From NCBI GenBank assembly GCA_963580455.1, contig OY756975.1:147501-211500 (forward strand): a DNA stretch of 64,000 nucleotides, read 5' to 3'. The position numbers and the translations under genes are program-made. The notes below the pieces were generated by a model, which made no database searches, was not told where the DNA came from, and saw only the letters and a program-made list of their open reading frames with translations. Positions within the stretch are counted from its first letter, which is position 1. Each line of letters begins with the position of its first letter. Shown here piece by piece: positions 46,201 to 57,356 of this stretch. The DNA comes from Euonymus europaeus (taxonomy: Eukaryota > Streptophyta > Magnoliopsida > Celastrales > Celastraceae).

Positions 46201-48176
46201 TACGCGCCTCACCTCCCACAAGGGGCTTTCCAAAGGCCTTCTTCTCGTTGGTCATATCATGCAATTCCCCCTCTCTACCAACCTATCTTTCGATTTTGAG
46301 TAAGACATGCGAATTGGAGAACTTATGTCCTCCCTGGCGATTGGTGAAATGGGGTTCTCACTGTAATAAGAATCCCAAGGAGCGTTAAGCGTTTGGTGTA
46401 CTTAAAAATAGAAAGAAATCGAATTGATTGATTGATGCTTGCTTCTTCCTGCTGCTTGCTCACTGCGCGGGGTCAGAAGGAAGGTAGGAGGCATCCCCCG
46501 GGCCTTACCGAGGAAAGAAATGCTGCTTGCTTTTTTGGGGATCTTCTGCCAGGATCTCTGATTGAACGGGGTTCCTCATGTCTGTTCAACAGGAAAAAAA
46601 GCCGAAGCTCTTTTTCCAGAATCGCGGGGGATGCAGTAAATAAGAGATTATCCAATTCCTGATGTATTTGATCTCGAGGCTGCTAAGGCAGCATGTGAAA
46701 TGAAGGATGTTGTTCGAGTTATGAGAGGGAAGAACCTCATTCTGTTGACTAGGACGACTTTCTAAATTCTCTTGTAGACATAATTACAAGGATCAATGGG
46801 CCTGAATTGCCCCACTTCCGAAAGAAAGAAGACTTTTGGAATGAGTACCAGGTGGAACAAAGGACGAAATAGAATTGATTCCTCCATTTAAATAGAGCGA
46901 CTTCCCGCTCTTCTGTCTGTCATCTGTCAACTGGTAAGGGTCGCATCTGTCCCGTAGGCGGTCCAATCGCTCATCCCTCCACGAAGAACTGTCCTCTAGG
47001 CTTCTGTTATGAGTTCATTTTGTATCTTTTTGCATTCATTGCTACTTCATCAATCTTACTTATTAGTTTACCCCCTTGTATTTGCTTCTCGTTTGTTTGG
47101 TCGAGTAAGAAAAATCTCGTATTTTCTGGTACATCATTTTGGATTGGATGAGTCTTTCTGGTAGGTATTCTTAAGTCTATCATATATTTAACCTCCGATA
47201 TTCACCCGTCACCTGTAGCTTGATTCAGTCTTTGACCTGGGCGAGACATCAGGAAGTCGAAAGAAAGTAGCTCGTCCTTCCCGTGTGGGACGCGAAGGCT
47301 TATCCTTTTTCTTCTATTCTAAAGGGGACTGGTTAACCAATGATGATAGTCTCACTCCTCCGTCTGCTTGCGGTCTTCGTAGTCAGATAATGTCAACTGA
47401 GTCGACCCTTTCTTCCCCCATTAATGGAGAGTGGTCACTCATTGCTTTCTTCAACCGGACCGGTCGTCAAAGAAAGATCGGAAATTTAATCAATGCTCGA
47501 AGAATGAACCCTTGAATGGGGCTCTTTAGCTCTTCACCCGCTCGTTCCCCAAGTGCTATAGTTGCTCTTTCCTAAGCTTCAGGGTTTGGGGAATAAGTAC
47601 TCGTTCTCCCGGCTGGCCTCTTTCTTTGACTGAGAGTACTGGGGCTTTTAACTCAAGTATAGTAGGCGCTGCTCCACCCTATCATATATAAATAAGTATA
47701 AAGCGAAAGGAAGTAGCTAGGCCTGACCGCTTCTCTCTCTCTTCTCGACCCCCCTACCTCATGCATTAAAGTAGTCCGGTACGCTAAGGATCGAAGAGCT
47801 TAGTGTGAAAGGCTAAGGGCTAATCCATGGCATGCGCCTAATCCGCTCTTACAGATAGAGATCTGCTCCTCAAGTGCAAGATTCGCTGCTACTCGGTGGT
47901 CTTGTGAGTGGTTGATAAACTACGATTGATTGCAGTTTTCTTTAGGAAGTCCCATAGCTGTGAGGCTTAACAGACAAAGAAAGCGGTGGATACTTCCACT
48001 AGTTGGGTAGAAGGTGACGGCCCTAATGAATCGACTATGAAGGTGGCTGTTAGCTACATCAGCGCTCAAATTCCTTCATCGTTATTGCCCTGGCTTCGAT
48101 GATCAACCCCTGGCACATTTAGGTTTTGATCTTAGGCCATCCTGGTTCTCAGGACCCAACACAATATATTTCTTAG
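43241..48176. other. Unassigned spacer, 4.9 kb
   Basis: No gene was recognised. Frames that read as possible protein but match nothing I know include 43800-44060 (Arg/Ser-rich, 86 codons), 44764-45003 (minus, 79 codons, basic), 45622-45921 (minus, 99 codons, hydrophobic patches) and 47285-47515 (plus, 76 codons, contains 'GEWSLIAFFNRTGRQRKIG'). Confidence 0.5.
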
Positions 48177-48380
48177 ATATTTCCTTTAAAAGATGCAAAA
48201 GGTGTTGATACGTCCTATCCACATAGAAAGCTTACCCTCTTCCACACATTACCGGTGGATGCTACAGCCGCTATCACTTTGGCTGCTGGAGGGGAATGGT
48301 TAAGTGAAACTCTCGACGTCTTGTTTGGTAAACGGTATGTTTACCCAGGCGCCGGATTCTTGCTAACCTTATCTAAGTAA
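48177..48380 (+). pseudogene. Open segment without start, unclassified
   Basis: Open for 67 codons between a TAG at 48174 and a TAA at 48378. It reads 'LKDAKGVDTSYPHRKLTLFH', 'PVDATAAITLAAGGEWLSET' and 'LFGKRYVYPGAGFLLTLSK'. After the stop the next frame gives 'AGAVFLASGALIL', and a similar phrase ('ALVFLASGG') occurs at 53.3 kb. It could be the remains of a membrane-associated protein; no family was recognised. Confidence 0.3.
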
Positions 48381-49924
48381 GGCCGGAGCTGTGTTCTTAG
48401 CTAGTGGAGCTTTAATATTATAATAAAGCCGGGAGAGCTTGAAGCCGAAAACCAAGTCTCTTTTGTATACGTAAACTAGTAAGTTCCTCAACATCCGATT
48501 GAGTTCCGTACAAAACTTAGGAATTTCCAAAGGGCGAGCGTTGTTCGAGCTACTTCTTCCCTCTGTGTGGAAAAGGTCGCTACTTCCCACTGCCCACCTT
48601 CTTCCCGAAGGTGCTACACCCGTCCCTAGCTAACTTGCGAGCTAAAGCTGTGAAAATCCCGCATCCTTCTCAATTACATGGAGCCTCACCTGCAACAGCA
48701 GCCTTAAGCCGGGCGTTTTCACCTGCCTCGCCAGCAACAGAAAGAACAGCTTCTTTCCCAGCGGTTGGTAAATCAGTGTCGGAAAGCCCCGAGTAGGACA
48801 AAAATACCCCTCCACGTACCTCCGCAGAAGGAACTCGGATTTATACCAAAAAGACGGGGTTTTCTGAATTCGTTAATCTGGTCTCAAATCTCATGCAAGA
48901 AAAGGGCGCGGGACTAGCTTCACTTTTTTTTTCCCGGCTTGAATGTCCTAACTAAGTTTTCCTTTCCAAGACGGACATGGAAATCCCACTTTTTTCCCAA
49001 ACCCGGCGTTTTTGTCCTAACTTATTTTTCCTTTCTTACTCGGGCGAGCCCTAATTAAATTACCCAGTAAAAGGAGTTCCAGGTTCAGGGACAGGGTTTC
49101 CTTTTTCTGACAAAGCCAAAGCAGCCTCACCAGCTGCCTTAAGCCGGGCATTTTCCCCTTTCCTTTATAAAGAACCACGGGATCAATTCAATTGAGATTC
49201 TGGGACTGGGCCTGGGACTGGCACTGAGACTACTGAAACTAGATGCTTAACGGAAGCTGATTTGAGATCCCATCCACTGGTTTTGTTTTGAAAAAAGCTT
49301 CTTTTCCCGCTGGCCTTTCAAAGAGATTCTTTTCCTGCTCGACTTTAATAAAATTACTAAGTAAAGCCCTCGTACTTTGACTGGGACTGCTGCTGCTGCA
49401 GCTTTCTTCTCTTATAAGATAAGACATTTCGAAATTAAATTCCAAAAAAAGGAACCCCTGGAAACCCCAAGAAAGCCTGGAACCTCGAACTCCCCTTCCC
49501 ATTACCATTCTTCAAGACCAAGCTCATCGTGCACTGACTTTGCAGCGGTTGCCTCAATTGGAATATCGGTCCCAGAGCAGCCCTTTCTATGGGATCTCGA
49601 TCAATTCCATTCTCGCCTGCATCTGCATCGACTTTGTTTTCAGACAAGACAAATGAATCTTTCTAAAAGCTATAAACCCTTTCCCGTGGTTAAGTCTGAT
49701 GTTCTTGCTCCCCGGAACAACAAATAATCAAAAGAAACCCCCGGAACCAGGGACAACCCGAGTACGGCTGCTGTAACTCCAGGAAAACGCAACTTTTTCG
49801 ACTAAAAGAACCAAAACATCCCAAATCACAATCGGAACTCTTCTGTTCTTGGGTCTTGGCTAATCTTGCTCTTGTTCCTCTCCTTACCAGTCGAGCTCAA
49901 TTACATCGATCCTCGGAAACTAGG

Positions 49925-49963
49925 CTAGCTACCTTTTCTGCGCCTACACTAGCTACCTTTTCT
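49925..49963 (+). repeat. 24-nt tandem duplication
   Basis: 'ctagctaccttttct' at 49925-49939 recurs at 49949-49963, with 'gcgcctaca' between them and 'acgtgg' after the second copy. Confidence 0.8.
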
Positions 49964-50115
49964 ACGTGGAGATTCGAATTTAGGCTTCGAGAAGCCGCAG
50001 TAGTTCTAGCCGGTAACCTGACCGACGTAAGAACCGATCTCAAGTGAGCAGCAAACCATACATTTCTTCCGTTGGTGAATCCTTTAGGGGGACCCTTTTT
50101 TCACATGCTTAAGAC

Positions 50116-50232
50116 ATGGCAGCCAAGCCCGCGTATTCTTATTCTAGTTCTAGCGCAGGAGCTGCCAATTCTAGGGCTGTTGCTAAAGAAGAAAAGAAAT
50201 CGGATGCTATAGAGGAAGATTTAAAAAGTTAA
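50116..50232 (+). CDS. Small Ser/Ala/Lys-rich open frame, 38 codons
   Basis: The frame starts at ATG and reads 'MAAKPAYSYSSSSAGAANSR', 'AVAKEEKKSDAIEEDLKS' to a TAA. It is followed within the next 55 nt by 'MPTSSSPTVDSITLEP' in another frame. The style matches the low-complexity tract around it. Expression is doubtful. Confidence 0.25.
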   Translation: MAAKPAYSYSSSSAGAANSRAVAKEEKKSDAIEEDLKS

Positions 50233-50930
50233 GATATGCCAACTAGCTCAAGTCCCACAGTTGATTCAATAACCCTGGAACCTTAGCAAATGAAGTATAC
50301 CGTTTCCTTTTACTTTGAAACATAGACTAAGTCTGAAAGCTTTTACTTTGCTAATACCTTTCTTTGCTAATACGTTAATAAAGCACTTTCACCCTTTCTC
50401 TTAGCGTTTAGCGTTAATCCATGCCTTGCCTGGAAAGCTATTCGTTGGCTTAGCCACATCTCTTAGCGTTACCACAGTCCCTATCGGAAGCACCTATCTC
50501 TGGAACAGAAAGCTCTGTTTGCGATCAAGGAACCGGAAGAAGACTCATCGGTTGAATCAGTTGTTCCCTCAGAGGAAGAAGAAGTTAAAGCGGAAAGTCC
50601 TAGTACTGACTCCGGGTCAGGAGTTACAGAGGAAGAACCCGAATCGGGTAAGTCAGTTAAAGAGGAACTTGCTAAAGCAAAGTAAGTTGTTACTGAATCA
50701 GCCAATAGGGAATGCAAAGGCAAAGTAAGTTGTTCCAGATTCACTTCTTACTGAATCAGCAGCTGCCAAATCAGAGGAAGCGCCAGATTCTCTTCTTGTT
50801 AATTCAGTTGCTCTATAATCTCCTATTCCCCGCCCCTCATTCGCCCTTTACTAATATAATAGAGGGTAAGGCAAAAGCAAGAGTGAAACTAATAGCTAAA
50901 AGCAGGTGTGCTCCTATTATAAGATAATAC

Positions 50931-53144
50931 GAGACATAGGAGAAAGATCTGCTTATGATCTCGGTGGCACGGTTTGCTCTTTTAGAGTAACATCAGGATT
51001 GGAAAGATAGCTGCTAAACCTAGCTACCGAAGACTCGGAAAAGACAGATAAGCCCTCAAATAGATCTATTTCGCCAGGATTTGCGAATGAAAAGCCAGTT
51101 TCTGAATCAAGAGAGTAGTCAATTCTCAACTAAGGAAATGGGGTACACCCATCTTTTGAATTCATTCCACCTCGAACCTGTGTTTCTTACTTTGGAGTCA
51201 TTGCTATTAGAATACGCTATAGCTGGTGGCAAACCCTAGGTTCTGGTCTAGCCACAATGGCTCATAAGCCGGGTGAGAAAGACCGAGATGGGAGTTCCAT
51301 AAGGGAGGGTTCGCGCGGGGCAGGAAACAACAGATTTTCTTAGGAAAGCCCGCAGTTGAAAGAGCACCTTCCCGCCCTTCTTCGCCAACAGTGGATCGAT
51401 GATCTTTTGAAGAATATGAATGTGTGGAAATCCTCCGTCAAATGATGGATATGATCTAGGACCAGCTCCACTGCGAGAAGGACGAAGTTGGTGTGCTATT
51501 CTCTCCATGGAAAAAGAAAACAAATGAACCCGTGGGTTTCGAAGGGGCCAACGGCAAAGCCGAGAATAGAGCCCGCTCACACATGTCCACTTTAGTGGGA
51601 AGAACCTAGGGCGGCGGTTAGCGAAATTGCTAATGAGAAAGTCACGTCACAGACTTCGGCCCGCCTTAAGGCCTGCCCTCTCTTTGAACCGAACCATAGA
51701 AGCCTTCGGATAGCTCCGTATAGATCTCGATCTGGGTCTGAAGCATTCCTTTTGGTCGTGGTAGGCCTGCAGCTGGAGTTGTCCCCTTCTTTCGCTATGT
51801 TGGCCATCGTAGTGGGAATGTCTATAGTATCCGAACTGCGGGAGAGCTTACTCGAATGATGAACCTCGTGGGCCCGATTCCCACGCGAGAGTGACCCAAT
51901 AACCATAAAGTCAGGGTCTGCAACACGCACAGCCAGCAAGGTGCCTAGAGCCTAGAAAGGTCCGCCGGAGAAGAACCTAGTGCTGTCTAGCTGACTTTAG
52001 GTACTGACCTTACGGGTATCCTTTATTTACGTCCGGTATAACATTGCGAATAACCTAGTGGTGAGTCGCTGACTGGTGAACTTCTTACCGACACCCGTCT
52101 AACTTAGGAAACTTACTCGCGGTAGGCCGGCGCAAGACTTCGCGCCTTGGTCTATCGTATCAGTGGGAAGGTAGGGGAGACCATCCAATTGAGTTAGGTT
52201 TGAGTTCAGTCTTTCTTCCGGGGGGGGGTATTAAAGACATAAAACTCATAAGCTAAAAACCAATAGTTATTCGACCTATCTTCTACTTTCCGAACCGAAA
52301 GAAGTTCGGACAGAAAAAGATCCTCCCTCGGGTGAATCACAATCTTCGCCTCTAACTATAAGGTAAGGTGGTCCAGCGCCATCCAAAGAGGGCACAGGGA
52401 GTCAGTCTACAAGACAAGGGAATTAGGCCAAAGACTCGATCTACTACTGTACTGCTCACACCTAGTTCCTTATTATCAATCATCCTGATCTTGATATGAG
52501 TGAGTTGAACCTTTCAGTGCTATTCTCAACCAGTTCATTCTAAGCAAAATAGACAAGCTTTACACTAGAAAAAAATTGTGTAAGGTTAGGTACCGGACCT
52601 CTGTAACAAAGGAAGAGAGTGAGAGGCCAATGATTAAAGACAAGGAAAGCAGCTAATGCTAATAATGCTCGCAGGGAGCGAAAGGGGGAGAAAAAAGAGG
52701 TAGGGCTCTCTTACTCCTATTCCTCGGGGAAGAAAGAATGGGGGAAACGCGAGAGTACGATTCGAGAGGGAGTGAGAAGGATAGGTAGAGAAGGAAGGAA
52801 AGGAGAGATCAATTAGATCAACTAGGCGAAGAGATGAAACCATCCACTTGTAAATGGAAAGGGGATTAAACCCTGTTTACACTCCATCTCACTTGATAAA
52901 AAGAGATGGCTCTCGGGTTAACTTCCTTTCAGAAAGGATGTCCACCCACGATTGAAAGAAAGATGAAACTAAACTGGAGTTAGAAGTCCTAGAACAGATG
53001 GGCTTCCCGCTTCGAACGAGATGGGAAGAAAGGGCTTTCTGCTTTTCAGACAGGACTGATTTGCATCCTGGACTTGAACCAGCTGCGCATAGAAGAGGGA
53101 AAGTAGGCTTTCCCGAAGGTTAACTTCTTTTCATCCTGTACTGA
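50931..53144. other. Unassigned spacer with opposed open frames
   Basis: No known gene was recognised. On the plus strand, 51596-51859 is open for 87 codons without an ATG at its head and ends with a hydrophobic run ('FAMLAIVVGMSIVSEL'). The minus strand has frames at 51248-51580 and 51592-51939. I cannot decide which strand, if any, was coding. Confidence 0.45.
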
Positions 53145-53633
53145 GACCCACGGCCACTAGTTCCCGATGTTATTATACTCTTTTTTTCTTTTCTCGGTCA
53201 GAGTGAAGAATTAGGAGGAAAATCCAACCTGGTCATAGGCGAGTTAGGAGCTCTAGTTGATAGGTCTTTCGCTGTTGCGCGGGATGTGAGGTATAGGGCA
53301 AAGGGAGAAAGAGCTGCTCGTGCGTTGGTCTTTCTTGCGTCTGGCGGGTCAGAATCTTATTTAGTTGGTCTTCCCTCCGGGTGAGAGCACTTTACCACAG
53401 AGCTAGAGCAAAGGGGAATGAAGCCAGGGAAGCGAAGGGAAAGAAGCGTCTATCCTCTGATGATATGGGAAGTATAGTTCCCGCTTTAGTTTCCGCTGCT
53501 GGGAGTTTAAGTTACCTAGTTATAGTTTAGTTAGGTTTTATTCTCCTATTGGTGCTAAGTCAGGGCAGCTAAACGTAAAGCAGAGGAGATAGCGAATCTC
53601 GCCCAGGGAAGAGAACTAAGGGCTGGGGAATAG
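53145..53633 (+). pseudogene. Decayed Ala/Ser/Lys-rich reading frame, part 1
   Basis: Frame one is open for 79 codons (53145-53384): 'SEELGGKSNLVIGELGALVD', 'GERAARALVFLASGGSESYL'. An overlapping second frame continues to 53530: 'KGNEAREAKGKKRLSSDD', 'MGSIVPALVSAAGSLSYL'. Back in the first frame, 53559-53633 gives 'AAKRKAEEIANLAQGRELRA'. The chain alternates hydrophobic spans with charged, coiled-coil-like stretches. Two frame changes and several stops break it. No family was recognised. A tRNA D-arm-like string on the opposite strand near 53387-53407 does not extend into a tRNA. Confidence 0.4.
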
Positions 53634-53808
53634 TAACCTTGATGATTGTGGTTTTGCGCCAAGTCTCAAAGATATTATATGATAAGGCAATTATAGCCCA
53701 TCAAAATCAGTAGTAAGGTTTCCTTCGCGCCCAAACTGAAAAAGAAGTACTCGTTCTTTTCCAGCGGGCATATACAGCGAATTTTGCCAGGTAAAGGCCC
53801 ACGCGTAA

Positions 53809-54430
53809 AAATCAAGACGAGTTGTCGCAGCAGGCCCTAAGAGTCTTATTCGTGTTATCGAAGGAGTAGACAAAGCGAAGAAGGAAGCATTTTCAACAGA
53901 AAAAGGGTCGAAAAAAAGTCTTTCATAACCCTAGAGTGAAGATACGAGAACGACAGATTGACTTTGAAGGAAGCATTGGTATAACATCGGGAAAGAAAGA
54001 TTCCCTCATAGATATCGTTAGCTTCATTTTCCCATCTCTTTACATCGGTTGTGCGCTGGATTCGGGATCAATCCCTGGAATTCTTCAGGTATTGAGTCAA
54101 GGTGGAACTTTCTTAGACACGACGGGTGAGATAAATGAAGCTCTCATTTCTGCTAGCCAGAGAGGAGAAGAAGGGGGTATGGTCAGGGAACTGCTTACTA
54201 CAGAAAATGAAGTAAGAAAAACGTTGACGACAGGGGAAGAGATCTGGCCATTTTTATTGCTGTAATGGCACTGGGCATAGGACTGGGCCTCGCGACGGCT
54301 CAAAAGCTTAGCGGCACATAAAGTACTTCTCGAGAGTTGGAAGCAGCTGCAAATCAGCAACATTACCAAAGGAAAGACGAAGAGATGGGCAAGTCAAGCC
54401 TCCTAGTAGACAGTATGAAAACTAGGGGCA
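53809..54430 (+). pseudogene. Decayed Ala/Ser/Lys-rich reading frame, part 2
   Basis: 53809-53928 reads 'VVAAGPKSLIRVIEGVDKAK', 'KEAFSTEKGSKKSLS' to a TAA. An ATG-started frame at 53936-54265 (109 codons) then reads 'SLIDIVSFIFPSLYIGCALD', 'GTFLDTTGEINEALISASQR', and an overlapping frame at about 54240-54300 gives a membrane-like 'FIAVMALGIGLGLATAQ' followed after a stop by 'SRELEAAANQQHYQRKDEEM'. Continuity of style across frame changes suggests a single ancestral protein with several membrane segments and charged helices. I do not recognise it. Confidence 0.38.
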
Positions 54431-54974
54431 AAACTCTTTCTTTCAGACTTGAGTTACATAATCATAGGAAGAGGAGAGGAAATCTCAGTCTAGTTTAGGG
54501 GTTAGGAAGAGAACCGTTAACACAATTCTTTATCCGGTTCAAGGGATTCAGTCCTTGTATTCTAATCATCCCTTAGAAAGCCTACTCTTTATGTCATTTC
54601 TCCTAACTTATTAGCCAGCTTTGAATCTTACTCAAACCATTACCTATAGTCTATAGTCTTGCAAAAGTGGACACCCACGGAGCGGTAAAGGGGCACGAAC
54701 GTTCTCAAATAAGTAAGGGAATCCCTAGTTCCTATGTTAGCAAAAAGAGTCTCTTTTACTTTGGTGCAAAGCATTAATTTAATAAGAGAAGAGAGCTCGG
54801 ATCTTGCCAAGAGTGCGTGCCCTAGGGCTTCCTTTAATTTATTTTAAACTCAATTCGACCCCGTATTTACCAAAAAGTACGCACACCTTCTCTTCAACAA
54901 GCAAAACCGAGTGGAAACCCCCTAAACTTATCCAGGGGTCAGGCGAAAGACTAGATATGTTGGTAATTGAAGTC

Positions 54975-55322
54975 AAAAGTTCCCTCCTCTCAAAGGAGGC
55001 ATATATAATGTTTTCTGGAAGGAGGTAGAATCCGGAAGAATCATTACCTGGCAGTGAATAGCTTGGAAAGAGCTCTTAAAAACTCTGATGTCAACAGCCT
55101 TGGGGTCCCAACACAACCAGATGCAATCCTTAAGAGCTTGATCATAGTTGTGAATCAAAGACCAACTAGGGCAACACTTTGCAAACAACCAATCCCTATT
55201 GAGACTTCTTACTTGAGTCTCCACAAGGCCTACAAACTTAACATCCCAATGAAACCCATAACTTCATTATGCTTTCGGGATTCATTCAGATCCCTAATGT
55301 TCCAAACTGCTAAATTAACCAT
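54975..55322 (-). mobile_element. LINE 5' fragment (AP endonuclease N-terminus)
   Basis: The minus-strand reading starts 'MVNLAVWNIRDLNESRKHNE', close to the usual LINE ORF2 start ('W N x R G L N'). After a frame change it continues 'METQVRSLNRDWLFAKCCP', 'GWSLIHNYD'-like residues, and 'IWLCWDPKAVDIRVF' with 'AIHCQV'. The latter aligns with 'IWVCWNPEDVDVTVL ... MHCQV' of the 30.3 kb element but is clearly diverged, so it is from a different LINE lineage. The plus-strand frame 55054-55443 is a shadow of it. Confidence 0.85.
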
Positions 55323-57020
55323 GAGTGACAGATGGATGAGGAGAGTTCTTCCTAGCACTACGGCCTCCCATCGGTTGCTTAGACCCAGCCCCCTTTTTCA
55401 GAATTGTTTAAACGAACGTTCTTCACTCGCATACTCCTTCTAGTTGTTTCCATCAGGCCAGTTTGGGATCTAGCGATGTAGAGGAGCCATTCGCATCTGA
55501 GGCCTTTCCTGATAGTAGTGTGCCTATAAGGTTGTAGGTTCCTCGAAGCCCGACAGCTAGACATTCATAGTTAGGTTAGCGCGGTAAGCCTGACAGTTGC
55601 TAGTAGGAAAGCTCCTCGAGTAACAACCCCTTTCGACAACTTCTTTTTGTACAAGAATCGGCCGTTCGATAAGGGTTCTTCGATGCTTTGTACTCTCTTT
55701 CTTCCTCTAGCTCGCCCGAACGTAGCTACTTTGATTACACAGTTGGATTAAACAGTCAATATCAAGGGAGGGAGCGAGTGAAGTATACGTAACGAGCTAG
55801 TAAAGGACTTTTCTTAATTAAATTACTTAATATTAATAAGCAAAAGCTTTCAGTGTATTAATCTCCCTAGCCTCCCCTTACTCAATAGGGCGGGTCCCCT
55901 ATCTCTAAAGGCCCCTTCTCTCCTCAGCTCTTCGAATACCTACCAGATATAAGACATTCTGTTCTATCCTAGCGTGCTAGAAACCTTAGGAAGTAGCAAG
56001 TGTCAGGTTTATACATCCAGAAAAAGCCGTGTGCCATCCTACTGACAAGAACCAACAACAAACTAATTAGCTACTGGGGAAGACAATCTGAAAGAAGACA
56101 ATCGGGTGAAAGATCTGCTTCAATTTAATTTCGTCGTGCACCGAAGGATAAAATAAAATAGAAGGAGTAGAGGAACGCACAAGGGAAGGTTTAGAATCTT
56201 TATCTATTGCTTCTGGCAGTACGAGTATGAAACCTAGGAGAGAACAACAAGACAATCTTACTAGATAAGAAAATCTTAAGGCAGAGAAGACAATTATACA
56301 ATAAGAAGATTGTCTGATACATGGATGCAATAGAAAAACTAGGATGAAAGGAATAGCTAATCTTGATATAAAAAAAGTAGAGGATAGAACTAGATTCCTA
56401 TTAAAGAACTATAGGGATGTAGAAGAAGGGTAGAACTAAAAGAAAGAAGATTAGAAAGGCATCACTAGGAAGCCCCATTAAAGAAGGTATCCCAAACCTA
56501 ATGCAGACAATTTCACTAAAGCAGATAATTGGTTCTCAAATGTGCTTCAATTTAATTTCCTCATTCACAGAAGAGATAACGGGGAGTAATACAAACCTAA
56601 CTTGAGGAAGGAATGGGAAGTCCTAACAAGAAGAGATCTACGACCAACCTACTAAGCTCTTCGAATAGCTAAAAATAAAATCCATTTATCACAAGCCTTA
56701 TAGCGGGCGAGCGGAGGAATGGCTCGACTACTCTCTTCTGGTCCGAGCGCTAAGGACTAGATCACACCGAGCGCTCTTGGTCAATCCTCCGAATGAACAA
56801 GCAGACCAAGGAAAGTGTTCACTTATAGTCACACCTGTCTTTTGCCCTTGCTCAAGCGTCCCAGCCTTTACCGCCCTTAGTAAAATAGGTCGGGAGGTTT
56901 CTGCAAGTGAATCAGAATAGGACAAGGAAGTGGCATCTAATAGTAAATAAGATGCATAGAATGCAAGGCAAGCTCCTATCGAAAAGGCTGTTGTCGGCAT
57001 TTCCGCTCTTTGCATGTTAG
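55323..57020. other. Unassigned spacer
   Basis: No gene was recognised. Two similar strings, 'cttcaatttaatttcgtcgt' (about 56119) and 'cttcaatttaatttcctcat' (about 56545), suggest a small old duplication. Near 56890-56960 the plus strand reads 'IGREVSASESE', a stop, 'DKEVASNSK', echoing the Ser/Glu-rich family. Confidence 0.45.
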
Positions 57021-57356
57021 CACTTTTACCTAACTGACCCTTCGTCACTGCTTTCTGATCATGTGGATGCCGCTCTTAGAGAATCCGCGAAAGGAAAGGA
57101 CACTGTGAGGGAGATTGGTCCTAGCTATTTCTTTCATACCAGGAAAGAGAAGAAGGGATTCGCAATTAACGCAAAAGAAGAAGGAAGAGGAGGCTTTTTG
57201 GCTTAAGAATTGGATAATGATAAGGCGTTGTATTCCATTCCCATTTTAAAAGACATGGTTTCATTTAAGGCTACAGACTCGGCTTCTTTCACAGAGGATG
57301 TTGGGATCTGTCCTAAAGGAATTTCCCTTGCACCGGGATCCACACTACTTCTTTAA
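57021..57356 (+). pseudogene. Two open segments in one frame separated by a single TAA
   Basis: The first segment (57021-57203, 61 codons) reads 'SDHVDAALRESAKGKDTV', 'FAINAKEEGRGGFLA'. After one TAA the same frame stays open for 49 more codons (57207-57353): 'ELDNDKALYSIPILKDMVSF', 'FTEDVGICPKGISLAPGSTL'. Same-frame continuation for about 110 codons with one stop is unusual in this window and suggests a real former gene. No domain was recognised and no ATG opens it. Confidence 0.38.

Larger units (their letters stand above)
48610..50930. repeat. Low-complexity tract with repeated coding-like phrases on both strands
   Basis: On the minus strand, 49060-49170 reads 'GENARLKAAGEAALALSEKG' and 'NPVPEPGTPFTG', and 48680-48780 reads 'GEAGENARLKAAVAGEA', so the phrase ENARLKAA occurs twice about 430 nt apart. 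On the plus strand, 50530-50690 reads 'KEPEEDSSVESVVPSEEEEV', then 'TDSGSGVTEEEPESGKSV'. The composition (Glu, Ser, Ala, Pro, Val) resembles the 14-24 and 39-41 kb tracts, but the DNA phrases are different. Confidence 0.5.

Noticed and set aside
51248..51939. Two adjacent minus-strand frames (110 and 115 codons) as a possible gene pair
   Set aside because: No domain was recognised and the opposite strand is also open for 87 codons, so the coding strand cannot be decided.
53055..53160. Minus-strand tRNA-like string 'ctggttcaagtccagg'
   Set aside because: Four-pair T-stem only; the acceptor partner of 'gatgc' was not found within tRNA distance.
55054..55443. 129-codon plus-strand open frame
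   Set aside because: It is the antisense of the LINE endonuclease fragment, which has clear homology on the minus strand.
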